A stretch of 64,000 nt of DNA from JAGWBF01 sp965116325. Lineage in GTDB: Bacteria > Chloroflexota > Dehalococcoidia > Lucifugimonadales > JAGWBF01. Positions 7,901 to 16,323 of the stretch are shown piece by piece (positions within the stretch are counted from its first letter, which is position 1; the number at the start of each line of letters is the position of its first letter). The notes beneath the pieces are model-generated. The model was not told the DNA's origin. It did not search any database and was given only the letters and a program-made list of their open reading frames with translations. The stretch is from the NCBI GenBank assembly GCA_965116325.1, contig OZ220675.1, positions 682,001 to 746,000 of the forward strand, written 5' to 3'. The position numbers and the translations under genes are program-made.

Positions 7901-9426
7901 TATCCCAGTCCCATTAACCGATAGACCAACTGCATGTCGAGATGTTCGCGGAACAGCGCAGCCAGTTTGTCATACTCAGCGCCTGGGTCAACATCTCTTG
8001 GGGAGGCCGGCAATGTCGTTCCTTTTCTTGTCGCCGCGTATTCCAATATAGAGCGTCTCACTGCCCGGTTATGGAACAGCCCATGTAGGTAAGTGCCTAA
8101 GGTCAGCCCCTCGTCATCCATACTGCCGTCGGCAATCTCTACACTGCACCCGGACCTGATTTCCAACACGAACGGTTGAGTTTGCTCCCCATCGCACCTG
8201 GAAACGCCCATGTGAATTTCATATGCGGAGATCTCTGCCCCGCGACAGCCTCCCAATAGCCCCCGACCCATTTCCACGCGTCCCTTCACCTGGTGGGTGG
8301 ACTTCCGGTCCATAAAGGTGGTGGACACCTCTAGAAGACCCAGGCCAATAGACTTGGCCTCGATGGACTCCACGCCTTCCGGGTCTAGGAGGTCCCGCCC
8401 CAGCATCTGGTAGCCGGCACAGAGACCTATCACCGGCGTCCCTAGCTGCCGCGCGACCAGGATACGCTCAGCTAGCCCCTGCGTGCGCAGCCAGTCAAGG
8501 TCCGCTACTGTGGTCTTGCTGCCAGGAATGATGATAAGGTCGGGCACACCGAACTCTTCGGCCCGACCCACGTAGCGCACACCGACTCCTGGCTCGTTGC
8601 GCAGCGGATCGAAGTCGTCAAAGTTCGAAATGTGCGGCAAGCGCATTACGGCGACGTCCAGCATCCTTTCGCTGCCCATGGGGTCGGATGCAATACCCAG
8701 CGAGTCCTCCTCGGGAATGTTTATATCTGAAAAGTACGGGATGACGCCCATGACCGGCACCCCCGTACGTTCTTTCAGGTAAGCTAGTCCCGGTGAGAGC
8801 AAGGTAGCGTCTCCTCGAAACTTATTGATTACATAGCCCTTCACCAGAGATTGTTCCTCGGATTCGAGCAATGCCATGGTGCCGACCAGCTGCGCAAAAA
8901 CACCACCGCGATCTATGTCTCCAACCAGCAGGACGGGAGCGTCGGCGTAGAGGGCTACCCGCATGTTCACGATGTCATTCTGCTTGAGGTTTATCTCCGC
9001 AGGACTACCGGCTCCCTCGACCACCACAACGTCGTACTCGGCCCGCAGATGGTCCAGGGCCGAAATCACCGTGTCCCAAATGGCGGGTTTAAGGTCGTAG
9101 TACTCACGGGCTGAGGCCACGGCCAGGGGACGACCCATCACCACTATCTGGGACCGGCTGTCACCCTCCGGCTTGATCAGCACGGGGTTCATCTCCACCT
9201 TACAGGCTGACATTGCGGCCGCGGCTTGCACCGCTTGGGAACGACCAATCTCACCACCGTCGGGAGTGACGTACGAGTTCAGAGACATGTTTTGGGCCTT
9301 GAAGGGGGCAACCTCAAACCCGTCCTGGGCGAAGATACGGCAGAGAGCGGTGGCAATAATGGACTTGCCGGCATGGGATGAAGTCCCTTGGACCATGATG
9401 ACCTTGGCTGGTCGGCGATTACCCAT
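7900..9426 (-). CDS. cobQ: Cobyric acid synthase
   Basis: 508 residues, normal length. The N-terminal half is a dethiobiotin-synthetase-like ATPase with MVQGTSSHAGKS near residues 12-23 and VVVEGAGSPAEINL. The C-terminal half is a class-I glutamine amidotransferase with LIIIPGSKTTVADL and the nucleophile Cys336 in GLCAGYQMLG. It makes the four amidations (b, d, e, g) that turn adenosylcobyrinic acid a,c-diamide into cobyric acid. Its ATG lies within the end of cobD (8-base overlap), and pduX starts on its stop codon. The genes form one minus-strand operon. Confidence 0.96.
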   Translation of the reverse strand: MGNRRPAKVIMVQGTSSHAGKSIIATALCRIFAQDGFEVAPFKAQNMSLNSYVTPDGGEIGRSQAVQAAAAMSACKVEMNPVLIKPEGDSRSQIVVMGRPLAVASAREYYDLKPAIWDTVISALDHLRAEYDVVVVEGAGSPAEINLKQNDIVNMRVALYADAPVLLVGDIDRGGVFAQLVGTMALLESEEQSLVKGYVINKFRGDATLLSPGLAYLKERTGVPVMGVIPYFSDINIPEEDSLGIASDPMGSERMLDVAVMRLPHISNFDDFDPLRNEPGVGVRYVGRAEEFGVPDLIIIPGSKTTVADLDWLRTQGLAERILVARQLGTPVIGLCAGYQMLGRDLLDPEGVESIEAKSIGLGLLEVSTTFMDRKSTHQVKGRVEMGRGLLGGCRGAEISAYEIHMGVSRCDGEQTQPFVLEIRSGCSVEIADGSMDDEGLTLGTYLHGLFHNRAVRRSILEYAATRKGTTLPASPRDVDPGAEYDKLAALFREHLDMQLVYRLMGLG

Positions 9427-10477
9427 GCCCCAACACCTCTCTTAGCGACTCCATGAGGCGGGCGCACTCCTCCGGCTTCCGCACGGCAATGCGTATGTGT
9501 TCCGGCAGGCCAAAGGAGGTGCAGTCGCGCACCGCGATTCCATGGCGCAAGAGGGCGCTGCGCACACTTGAAGCGTCTTTCACCCGAGCCATCACGAAGT
9601 TGGCCGATGAAGGCGTAACCGGAATGGCTAGGGCCTCCAATTGGCTACAGAGGTACTTCTTTGCTTGCAGAATTACTTTTCTCGCCTCCTCGACATGCGC
9701 CTCATCCAGCAAGGCGGCTATGCCGGTGGCTTGGGCTACGGCGTTTACGCTCCACGACGGCTGAAGCTCCTGCACTGCAGACACAACATCAGGCTGCGCT
9801 ACCATGTAACCCAGCCTGGCCCCCGCCAGCGCATGGTCCTTTGTCATTGAGCGCAACATGGCGACGTTACCTTCGCCGAGCAAGGGAAGTGAGTTCCAAC
9901 CTTGGTCGGCCAGGGGAACGTAAGCTTCATCCAGCACCAGCAGAGACCCCTCGTCTAGTACTCCGCGGATGCGCTCAATTTCCCCGTAATCAAGGTACAC
10001 CCCCGTGGGATTGTTGGGGTTGCAGATGAAGGCCAACCGTGGCCGCACACGTTGGATTGTCTCGACCACCCCATCGATGGACCAACGAAACTCCTGGTCC
10101 TCGTTGGCCCAAAAGAGATGGACATCTGCACCGGCTATCCTTGCCGCGGTCTCGTACTCCCCGAAGGTGGGCGCAAGTATCAGGCATACATCCTGGGGGC
10201 GTAGGCAGGCTCGCGCCAGCAAGTGGATTAGCTCTGTAGAACCGTTCCCGACAACCAGGTTCTCGGCACCAACCGCTAGCTGCGTCGCCAACTTTTCCCG
10301 CAGGAAGATACTATAACGGTCCGGGTAGGCAGACAGGTCAGACTCTGCTGCGGCGCTCAGAACCCGCCGGGATGGGCCCAATGGGTTAATGTTGGCGCTG
10401 AAGTCAAGGACCTGCTCAGGCTGGAGACCCAGTGAACGCAGTTCGCTTGCATCCAGCCCTCCATGGATGGTGGTCAA
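9419..10477 (-). CDS. cobD: Threonine-phosphate decarboxylase (CobD/CobC, aminotransferase fold)
   Basis: 352 residues with a class-I/II aminotransferase (HisC-like) fold. FSANINPLGPS near the start is characteristic of CobD. FICNPNNPTG and VLDEAYVPL are PLP-enzyme motifs, and the Schiff-base lysine is Lys213 in SMTKDHALAGARLGY. The reaction turns threonine-phosphate into (R)-1-amino-2-propanol phosphate. The pduX product next door supplies the substrate and CbiB uses the product, so the operon encodes the whole arm. The start is TTG at 10477, 20 bases after cbiB. HisC is the alternative reading, made unlikely by context. Confidence 0.9.
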   Translation of the reverse strand: MTTIHGGLDASELRSLGLQPEQVLDFSANINPLGPSRRVLSAAAESDLSAYPDRYSIFLREKLATQLAVGAENLVVGNGSTELIHLLARACLRPQDVCLILAPTFGEYETAARIAGADVHLFWANEDQEFRWSIDGVVETIQRVRPRLAFICNPNNPTGVYLDYGEIERIRGVLDEGSLLVLDEAYVPLADQGWNSLPLLGEGNVAMLRSMTKDHALAGARLGYMVAQPDVVSAVQELQPSWSVNAVAQATGIAALLDEAHVEEARKVILQAKKYLCSQLEALAIPVTPSSANFVMARVKDASSVRSALLRHGIAVRDCTSFGLPEHIRIAVRKPEECARLMESLREVLGHG

Positions 10478-10497
10478 TCCAGTCGTCCGCCTTCCCT

Positions 10498-11466
10498 TCA
10501 GTTTAAGATGGCGTGCCGGGCGGCCAGCAGCCCCAAGGTTACGGCGACCCCCAGCAGGGCGGCACGAACAGCTAAATGTATCGCAGTGCCTATGTCCTCA
10601 GCCTCAGGCTCTCGCAGACCCTCGCCCAAGGAGTAATGCCCCGGTTTCTTCAAACGGGTTCCCACCAGTCCCGCCATGGCACTCATGGTCACCCCTGCGT
10701 TGGGACTCTCGGTATGGCCTCGGTCTCTCAACATTACTGACCAAGCGCGCCCAGCGGAGCAGCGACCTGGTATCCCGCCGACCAAGAGAAGCAGGGCGCT
10801 CAACCGCGCCGGAACAAAGTTTACAACGTCATCCAGGCGGGCAGCGGCCTTGCCAAGGTATTCGTAATTGCCCCGGTGCCCGATCATGCTGTCCAGCGTA
10901 TTCACCGCCCTGTAGGCCACCGCGCCGGGTACGCCAAGCACCACATAGGCCAGCCACGGTCCAATATAACTGTCGGTCGAATTTTCGGCCACGGACTCAA
11001 TAGCAGAGGCGGCTACTAGAGATGCGTCCAAGGAGCTCGTGTCTCGGCCAACCAAGCTCTTCAGGATTGATCGTGCTTCTTCCAAGCGATCCTCCCTGAG
11101 GGCGCGCCTGGTCTGTTTCGCTGCCGATGATAGTCCTCTCACAGTAAAGGTGGTCCGGAGCATTATCCCGCTTACGACCACGTACACGGCCCAGTGGAGG
11201 AACACCAAGCCGGCTATTGCAAGGGCAGCTAAGGCTGTCGAAGCTCCAACCACAATAAAGACGATGAGGCAACCAAAAAGAAAAGCAGTAAACGGCCTTC
11301 GAGGAGCGACGCGTTCCATTGCAGCGATGGCGCGTCCAATCCAAACCACAGGATGGACTTTCGCAGGTGGCTCCGGCAGGATGCGGTCCAGTGCTACCGC
11401 CAGCAGAAATGCCATGGCGTTCAAGACAAAGCCATCCGACCACAAGGCTATCATGATTAGAGACAT
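10498..11466 (-). CDS. cbiB: Adenosylcobinamide-phosphate synthase
   Basis: 322 residues of integral membrane protein. The family opening DRILPEPPAKVHPVVWIG is clear, as are VAASAIESVAENSTDSYIGP and a later NTLDSMIGHRGNYEYLG. CbiB joins aminopropanol phosphate (made by CobD) to adenosylcobyric acid (made by CobQ). It is the first gene of the cbiB-cobD-cobQ-pduX operon. ATG at 11466 has a poor Shine-Dalgarno; ATG at 11454 is an alternative. I see no B12 box in the upstream region, so this operon does not seem to carry its own riboswitch, unlike the transport operon. Confidence 0.93.
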   Translation of the reverse strand: MSLIMIALWSDGFVLNAMAFLLAVALDRILPEPPAKVHPVVWIGRAIAAMERVAPRRPFTAFLFGCLIVFIVVGASTALAALAIAGLVFLHWAVYVVVSGIMLRTTFTVRGLSSAAKQTRRALREDRLEEARSILKSLVGRDTSSLDASLVAASAIESVAENSTDSYIGPWLAYVVLGVPGAVAYRAVNTLDSMIGHRGNYEYLGKAAARLDDVVNFVPARLSALLLLVGGIPGRCSAGRAWSVMLRDRGHTESPNAGVTMSAMAGLVGTRLKKPGHYSLGEGLREPEAEDIGTAIHLAVRAALLGVAVTLGLLAARHAILN

Positions 11467-11699
11467 GATAGTGTAACTGTGGGCAATTATCTAAGTTAAC
11501 GAGTGCCACAAGCCCCTCTTTCTTCCTATTGAACATTGATTGTGGTACCGACTAGTCCAAACTGCCGGCAGTAAATGCCCCTTTTCGATAGGACAGATAT
11601 ATCCTGTAGGTAAGTGAGTTCGTCTCCTCGGAGGCCTTGGAATAACACATTTTGTTTCAAGACTTTGCACACCAAAGTGCCGAAGTAGCTGGTCGATAC

Positions 11700-11790
11700 A
11701 CGGGCAGTTGACCCTTGCTGCGGGAGGCCTGGCACTGGATGTGCAATCGAGCGTCATCATCGGCACATCCGAGCAAACGGAGCGCCATGG
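11700..11790 (-). pseudogene. Decayed fragment of a pduX-like GHMP kinase
   Basis: The minus strand translates in one frame to a stretch reading LLGCADDDARLHIQCQ then ASRSKG. This matches residues about 80-101 of the intact pduX product (LLGCDDVDARLHIQCQ then VPRGKG). Nucleotide similarity to 7606-7690 is obvious, for example GGCACTGGATGTGCA is shared. Similarity may run weakly further, to about 11870. Outside this core the frame breaks and the ATP-loop serines are lost. The rest of the gap between cbiB and the next gene holds no other coding sequence I can support. Confidence 0.75.
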
Positions 11791-11930
11791 TGTCCCAAGA
11801 TCGGGTCTCTGCCCTCTACAAGCAGCCCCTGCACAGCATCTGTGGCATAGGAGGTCTGATGAGGACTTTGTCCTAACGAGGGGAGACCCCGGTTGGCTTA
11901 GCACTGCCCCCATCCAACGAAAATGTACAA

Positions 11931-11963
11931 GGGGTCCATACCTATAATGTAGAAAAGGACCCC
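11931..11963 (+). promoter_or_regulatory. -10-like TATAAT enclosed by an inverted repeat
   Basis: GGGGTCC (11931-11937) and GGACCCC (11957-11963) form a perfect 7-bp inverted repeat around TATAAT at 11943-11948. No good -35 is seen 17 bp upstream, so this may be an activator-dependent promoter or a repressor site for the kinase gene downstream. Confidence 0.35.
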
Positions 11964-12027
11964 ATACCCAAGAGCTGTGTACGCCATTAGCCTGCCTGGG
12001 GCCAGTACCATGCCAGGGCTGAAACCC

Positions 12028-13683
12028 ATGAATGACGACAGATCGGGATCAGAAACCTTCGAGGAATTAGAGAGAGACTCCGGGTTAGTGCAAGCCCTAT
12101 TGCACCCGGATGCCTATCCCCATGAGGCTTTCTCGATAGAGATGGTCGAGACTCACATATCGTTCATTTTCTTCGCAGGCATGTTCGTCTATAAGGTGAA
12201 GAAGCCTGTTGATTTCGGCTTCCTAGACTTTACGACCTTGGAAAAGCGACGCCACTACTGTGAGAGGGAAGTGGAACTGAACAGGCGCATTTGCCCTGAG
12301 GTCTACCTTGGGGTCGAAGAGCTGCGCGAGCAAGACGGACTCTACACCGTGGGCGGGCCAGGCAGGGTTGTGGAGTATGCGGTGAAGATGCGTCGCTTGC
12401 CTCCCGAGAATTGCATGGACCACCTCCTTAGAGAAGGGAGGGTCTCAGAGCAAGACGTAGAGAGTGTCGCCTCCAGGATAGCCAGGTTTCATGAGAGAGC
12501 ATCGACCGGTACCCAGGTGACGGCTCTGGGCAACCTTCGGGCAGTGCGTCAGAACGTAGAGGAGAACTTTGTCCAAACGGCGAGGTTCGTTGGAACAGCT
12601 CTGTCCAGGGAAGCCTATGACGACGTGATCGCCTACAGCCGGGCCTTCATGGAAGCAAGGCAGGAACTATTTCATTTTCGCAGTCGAGAGGGTCGCATAC
12701 GAGACTGCCACGGAGACTTGCATGCTGCCCAAGTGTTTCTGGAACAGCCCTCAGATGACGGAAGCTGGGATGGCATCAGTATCATCGATTGTATCGAGTT
12801 TAACGAAAGGTTCCGTTGCTCAGACGTCGTTGAGGACATGGCGTTCTTGTCCATGGACCTGGATTACCATGGCAGGCTTGACCTATCCGCTGCCTTCACT
12901 AACGCATACGTCAGGGAATCCGAGGATCCGGGCGTATTCGATCTACTGGACTTCTTCAAGGTTTACAGGGCCTACGTTCGCGGAAAGGTTGCCTGCCTTC
13001 GATGGGAGGAACCCGATCTCTCTCAACCTGCCAGGGATGAAGCAATGGAGACCGCCAAGGCCTATTTCAAGCTCTCTCGCTCTTACGTGCCGGAATTCCC
13101 TCAGCCAGCTATCTTTCTGATATCCGGGGTTACAGGGACTGGCAAATCCACTCTGGCAGCGGAACTGGCGCGGCATTGCTCTGCGGTCCACATATCTTCC
13201 GATCTGGTCAGGAAGAGCTTGGCTGGCATCGGGCCTCAAGAGCACAGGTATGAGCCATTTATGCAAGGCATATACTCGCCCCAGTTCTCCTCCATGACCT
13301 ATCAAGCTATGCTGGCTAGCGCCAAGGAACATCTTCTGAAAGGTGAGTCTGTCATCCTCGATGGGACCTTCCGAAAGAGCGGAGACCGGGGCCTGGCAGC
13401 GGGGATGGCAAGGGATATGGGCCAGGAACTCTGGATAATCGAGTGCAGGGTAGAGGAAGCAGAGGCCCGCAGGCGCCTACAAAGACGAATGGAAGATGGG
13501 TCGTCGGAGTCCGACGGCCGGTGGGAACTGTACCACCACCAGCTGGAGCAGTGGGAACCGGTGGATGAGGTGGCCCCAGATCACCACATCATCCTTGACA
13601 CCGCCGGGTCTCCCGAGGAGACTCTGCGAAGCCTCCTGCAGCGGTTGTACTACCCTCTCCTACGTCATCATTCTGAGGGATGA
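12028..13683 (+). CDS. Two-domain phosphotransferase: APH-like kinase plus P-loop kinase
   Basis: 551 residues from the chosen ATG. Residues about 20-340 resemble an aminoglycoside phosphotransferase/choline kinase fold. VYKVKKPVDFGFLDF lies near the start, the catalytic loop is RDCHGDLHAAQVF and the metal site IIDCIEFN. The second part opens with a P-loop GVTGTGKST at residues 367-375 and includes VILDGTFRK, like zeta-toxin or gluconate-kinase type P-loop kinases. The same architecture is widespread as 'bifunctional aminoglycoside phosphotransferase/ATP-binding protein', with no proven substrate. Resistance should not be inferred. Start codons at 11977 (GTG), 12010 and 12028 are all possible; 12028 has a weak AGGG upstream. 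Confidence 0.85.
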   Translation: MNDDRSGSETFEELERDSGLVQALLHPDAYPHEAFSIEMVETHISFIFFAGMFVYKVKKPVDFGFLDFTTLEKRRHYCEREVELNRRICPEVYLGVEELREQDGLYTVGGPGRVVEYAVKMRRLPPENCMDHLLREGRVSEQDVESVASRIARFHERASTGTQVTALGNLRAVRQNVEENFVQTARFVGTALSREAYDDVIAYSRAFMEARQELFHFRSREGRIRDCHGDLHAAQVFLEQPSDDGSWDGISIIDCIEFNERFRCSDVVEDMAFLSMDLDYHGRLDLSAAFTNAYVRESEDPGVFDLLDFFKVYRAYVRGKVACLRWEEPDLSQPARDEAMETAKAYFKLSRSYVPEFPQPAIFLISGVTGTGKSTLAAELARHCSAVHISSDLVRKSLAGIGPQEHRYEPFMQGIYSPQFSSMTYQAMLASAKEHLLKGESVILDGTFRKSGDRGLAAGMARDMGQELWIIECRVEEAEARRRLQRRMEDGSSESDGRWELYHHQLEQWEPVDEVAPDHHIILDTAGSPEETLRSLLQRLYYPLLRHHSEG

Positions 13684-13795
13684 ATAGGCGTCAGTCCCAT
13701 CTGGTCTTGCAACAACACCCACATCAACCTATTCGCCCTTCGCTGAAGGGGACAAGACAAGTTTAGCTTCACTGCATATGCCAGAGGGGAAGACA

Positions 13796-13872
13796 TGGTA
13801 GGCCGTCAGGGATTCGAACCCTGGACACCCGGATTAAAAGTCCGGTGCTCTGACCAACTGAGCTAACGGCCC
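13796..13872 (-). tRNA. tRNA-Lys (anticodon TTT)
   Basis: The cloverleaf reads on the minus strand. The acceptor GGGCCGT pairs with ACGGCCT. The D arm is AGCTCAGTTGGTCAGAGC, the anticodon loop CTTTTAA with TTT, and the T arm GGGTTCGAATCCC. The discriminator is A (complement of 13799) and CCA is encoded at 13796-13798. It converges on the kinase gene. The surrounding 110-base gaps show nothing else clear. Confidence 0.97.
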
Positions 13873-13984
13873 TTGATACCCTCCAGGACGGAGGGTCCGG
13901 CAGCACTTCATTGAGGCTGCCATCCCCTATGATACACTATCGACATCGCCGGTACGCCATACTACATATGTAAGGTTCTCAGCC

Positions 13985-16321
13985 ATGGTAGAAACCGCAG
14001 ACCTTCTTCAACAGATGCGTGATGCCCTTCCTGATCTGTCCGGAACCGTGAGTATCCCCGGGTTGGATGGACGCGTCGATATACTCCGGGACGGCTACGG
14101 AATCCCCCACATCCGCGCCGGCACCGCTAAGGACGCATTCTTCGGACAAGGTTTCGCAACCGCCCAGGACCGTCTCTGGCACATGGAGTACGACCGTCGC
14201 CGCGCCTACGGGCGATGGGCGGAAGTGGCCGGCCCCGGGGTCCTGGAGCAGGATGCGCTGATGAGACGCCTACGGCTGGAGGCCAGCGCTAAGCTTGACT
14301 ACGAATCGGTGATGCCCGAGACCCGGGCTATGCTGGACAGCTACGCCTCAGGCGTGAACGCCTTCATCGATTCCACGACCCGCCTGCCAATCGAGTTCAG
14401 CCTCACCGGGATCCAGCCCCAGCCATGGGAGCCATGGGACGGGCTGGCTGTGTTCAAGGTGCGCCACGTCATGATGGGCGTGTTCGAAGCTAAAATGTGG
14501 CGCGCCCGGCTGGTGCAGGCATTCGGCCCAGAAGCCACCGCCAAGCTGTTTCCCGGCTACGAGCAGGACCAGCTTGTCATCGTTCCTCCCGGACTCAGGT
14601 TTGACGGCCCCATAGAAGAAGCCCTGGCAGAGCTATGCGGCTCTCTGGAGGCAATCGAGGGTCTAGCATCCACCGAGGCGGGCAGCAACAACTGGGCGCT
14701 GGATGGCAGCCGGACCGCCTCGGGCAAGCCCCTGGTCGGGGGCGACCCCCACAGGGCCCTGGAGGTGCCCAACGTTTACTATCAGAACCACCTCTCCTGT
14801 CCGGACTTCGATGTGATCGGCCTCTCCTTCCCCGGGCTGCCGGGCTTCCCCCACTTCGGCCACAATCCCGATGTCTGCTGGTGCGTCACCCATGCCAACG
14901 CCGATTACCAAGACGTGTACGTGGAAAGGTTCCATCCTGACGACCCCAGCCTCTACCTGTACATAAACGAGTGGAAGCAGGCCGATGTGCTCCGCGAGGC
15001 CATTCACGTTAAGGGCGGTCAACCCGTCGAGATAGATGCAGTGGCCACCCAGCACGGTCCGATCATCGGCGGAGACCCTCGGAAGGGGTACGGGCTGGCC
15101 CTGAAGTACACAGCCCTGGAGCAGCCAAACACCTGGGCGGACTCCCTGCTGCCCATGATGAGCGCCAGTTCGGTGGAGACCATGGATGAAGCGATGCGGT
15201 CGTGGGTGGACCCTGTGAACAGCTTCGTCTTTGCCGACGTGCACGGCGATATCCGGTACCTGATGCGGGGGAATGTCCCCCAAAGGTCCAGCGCAAATCG
15301 ATGGGTGCCGGTTCCCGGCTGGACGGGAGAGCACGAATGGGAAGGGTACATCCCCTTCGAAGAGCTGCCCCGGGCCAAGAACCCTGAAACCGATTACATC
15401 GTCACTGCCAACAATCGCATCACCGGCCCTGAGTATCCCTACTATATAGCCTTCGACTATGCCTCAGGCTTCCGGGCGGAGCGCATCACTGCCCGCCTGG
15501 AGAAAATGGGCAACGATGTGGCCGCCGGAGATGCGCCGTCCATCCACGCCGAACGCACATCGATCCCGGCGCTGGAGTTCCTACGTGCCCTGAAAGATGT
15601 CGCACCCCTCGACAGCATCTCCGCCTGGGCTATGGAGCAGCTGGCAGCTTGGGACGGCAGCGTGGAGCGGGACGGCACAGCTCCGACGGTCTACAGCGCC
15701 TTCCAAGTGCAGCTCGTGAAGCGCATGGTGGGCTACATCTTCGGGCCTCTCCGGGACGAAGCCCTTTCGGACACGGGACGGGGAGGCGCGGGCCACGTCG
15801 CCCGCCTGCGGGCCAGGTTCTCCAGCATGGCCCTCGCCAATGACCGCTCCCTCCTCCCCGACGGGGTGGAATGGCGGGACGTCATGGCGGAAGCTCTTAA
15901 AGACGGGTGCGCTTATCTGCAAGGTATCCTGGGAGCAGACCCTGCGTCATGGACATGGGGCACCATCCACCGGACCGCACCAACTCACCCCCTCGCGGCC
16001 AGCTATCCGGAGCATGCCTCGGAGCTGAATCCTCCCTCGTATCCCTTGGGGGGCGACGGCGACACGCCCCAGGCGGCCAGCTACTCCAATGGCCAGCCCT
16101 TCCACATCACTAGTACGTCGGTTGCACGGTACGTATTCGATACGGCGGATTGGAGCAGGTCGGCGTGGGTGGTGCCCCTGGGCAGCTCCGGCCATCCCGG
16201 CAGTCCCCACTACGCAGACCAAGCTCCCCTGTGGGCTGAGGTAAGCTTGGCCCCTATGCTCTACGACTGGGAAGAGGTCTCCGGGGCCGCCGAGACCACC
16301 CAGACCCTGGAGCCTGCGTAA
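13985..16321 (+). CDS. Penicillin acylase-family N-terminal nucleophile hydrolase
   Basis: 778 residues, the full length of the penicillin amidase/acylase family. These precursors cut themselves into alpha and beta chains. The beta chain should start at Ser234 in EAGSNNWALDGSR, the catalytic nucleophile. The alpha-chain marker DGYGIPHIRAGTAKDAFFGQ is present, as is GGDPHRALEVPN. Members hydrolyse beta-lactam side chains, acyl-homoserine lactones or other amides, and the substrate here is unknown. No signal peptide is visible, so it would be cytoplasmic, which is unusual for the family. It ends 3 bases before the converging cinA stop. Confidence 0.92.
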   Translation: MVETADLLQQMRDALPDLSGTVSIPGLDGRVDILRDGYGIPHIRAGTAKDAFFGQGFATAQDRLWHMEYDRRRAYGRWAEVAGPGVLEQDALMRRLRLEASAKLDYESVMPETRAMLDSYASGVNAFIDSTTRLPIEFSLTGIQPQPWEPWDGLAVFKVRHVMMGVFEAKMWRARLVQAFGPEATAKLFPGYEQDQLVIVPPGLRFDGPIEEALAELCGSLEAIEGLASTEAGSNNWALDGSRTASGKPLVGGDPHRALEVPNVYYQNHLSCPDFDVIGLSFPGLPGFPHFGHNPDVCWCVTHANADYQDVYVERFHPDDPSLYLYINEWKQADVLREAIHVKGGQPVEIDAVATQHGPIIGGDPRKGYGLALKYTALEQPNTWADSLLPMMSASSVETMDEAMRSWVDPVNSFVFADVHGDIRYLMRGNVPQRSSANRWVPVPGWTGEHEWEGYIPFEELPRAKNPETDYIVTANNRITGPEYPYYIAFDYASGFRAERITARLEKMGNDVAAGDAPSIHAERTSIPALEFLRALKDVAPLDSISAWAMEQLAAWDGSVERDGTAPTVYSAFQVQLVKRMVGYIFGPLRDEALSDTGRGGAGHVARLRARFSSMALANDRSLLPDGVEWRDVMAEALKDGCAYLQGILGADPASWTWGTIHRTAPTHPLAASYPEHASELNPPSYPLGGDGDTPQAASYSNGQPFHITSTSVARYVFDTADWSRSAWVVPLGSSGHPGSPHYADQAPLWAEVSLAPMLYDWEEVSGAAETTQTLEPA

Positions 16322-16323
16322 GC

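Noticed and set aside
11977..12027. Earlier GTG start for the two-domain kinase
   Set aside because: It has no Shine-Dalgarno and adds residues unlike the family start; kept only as an alternative.
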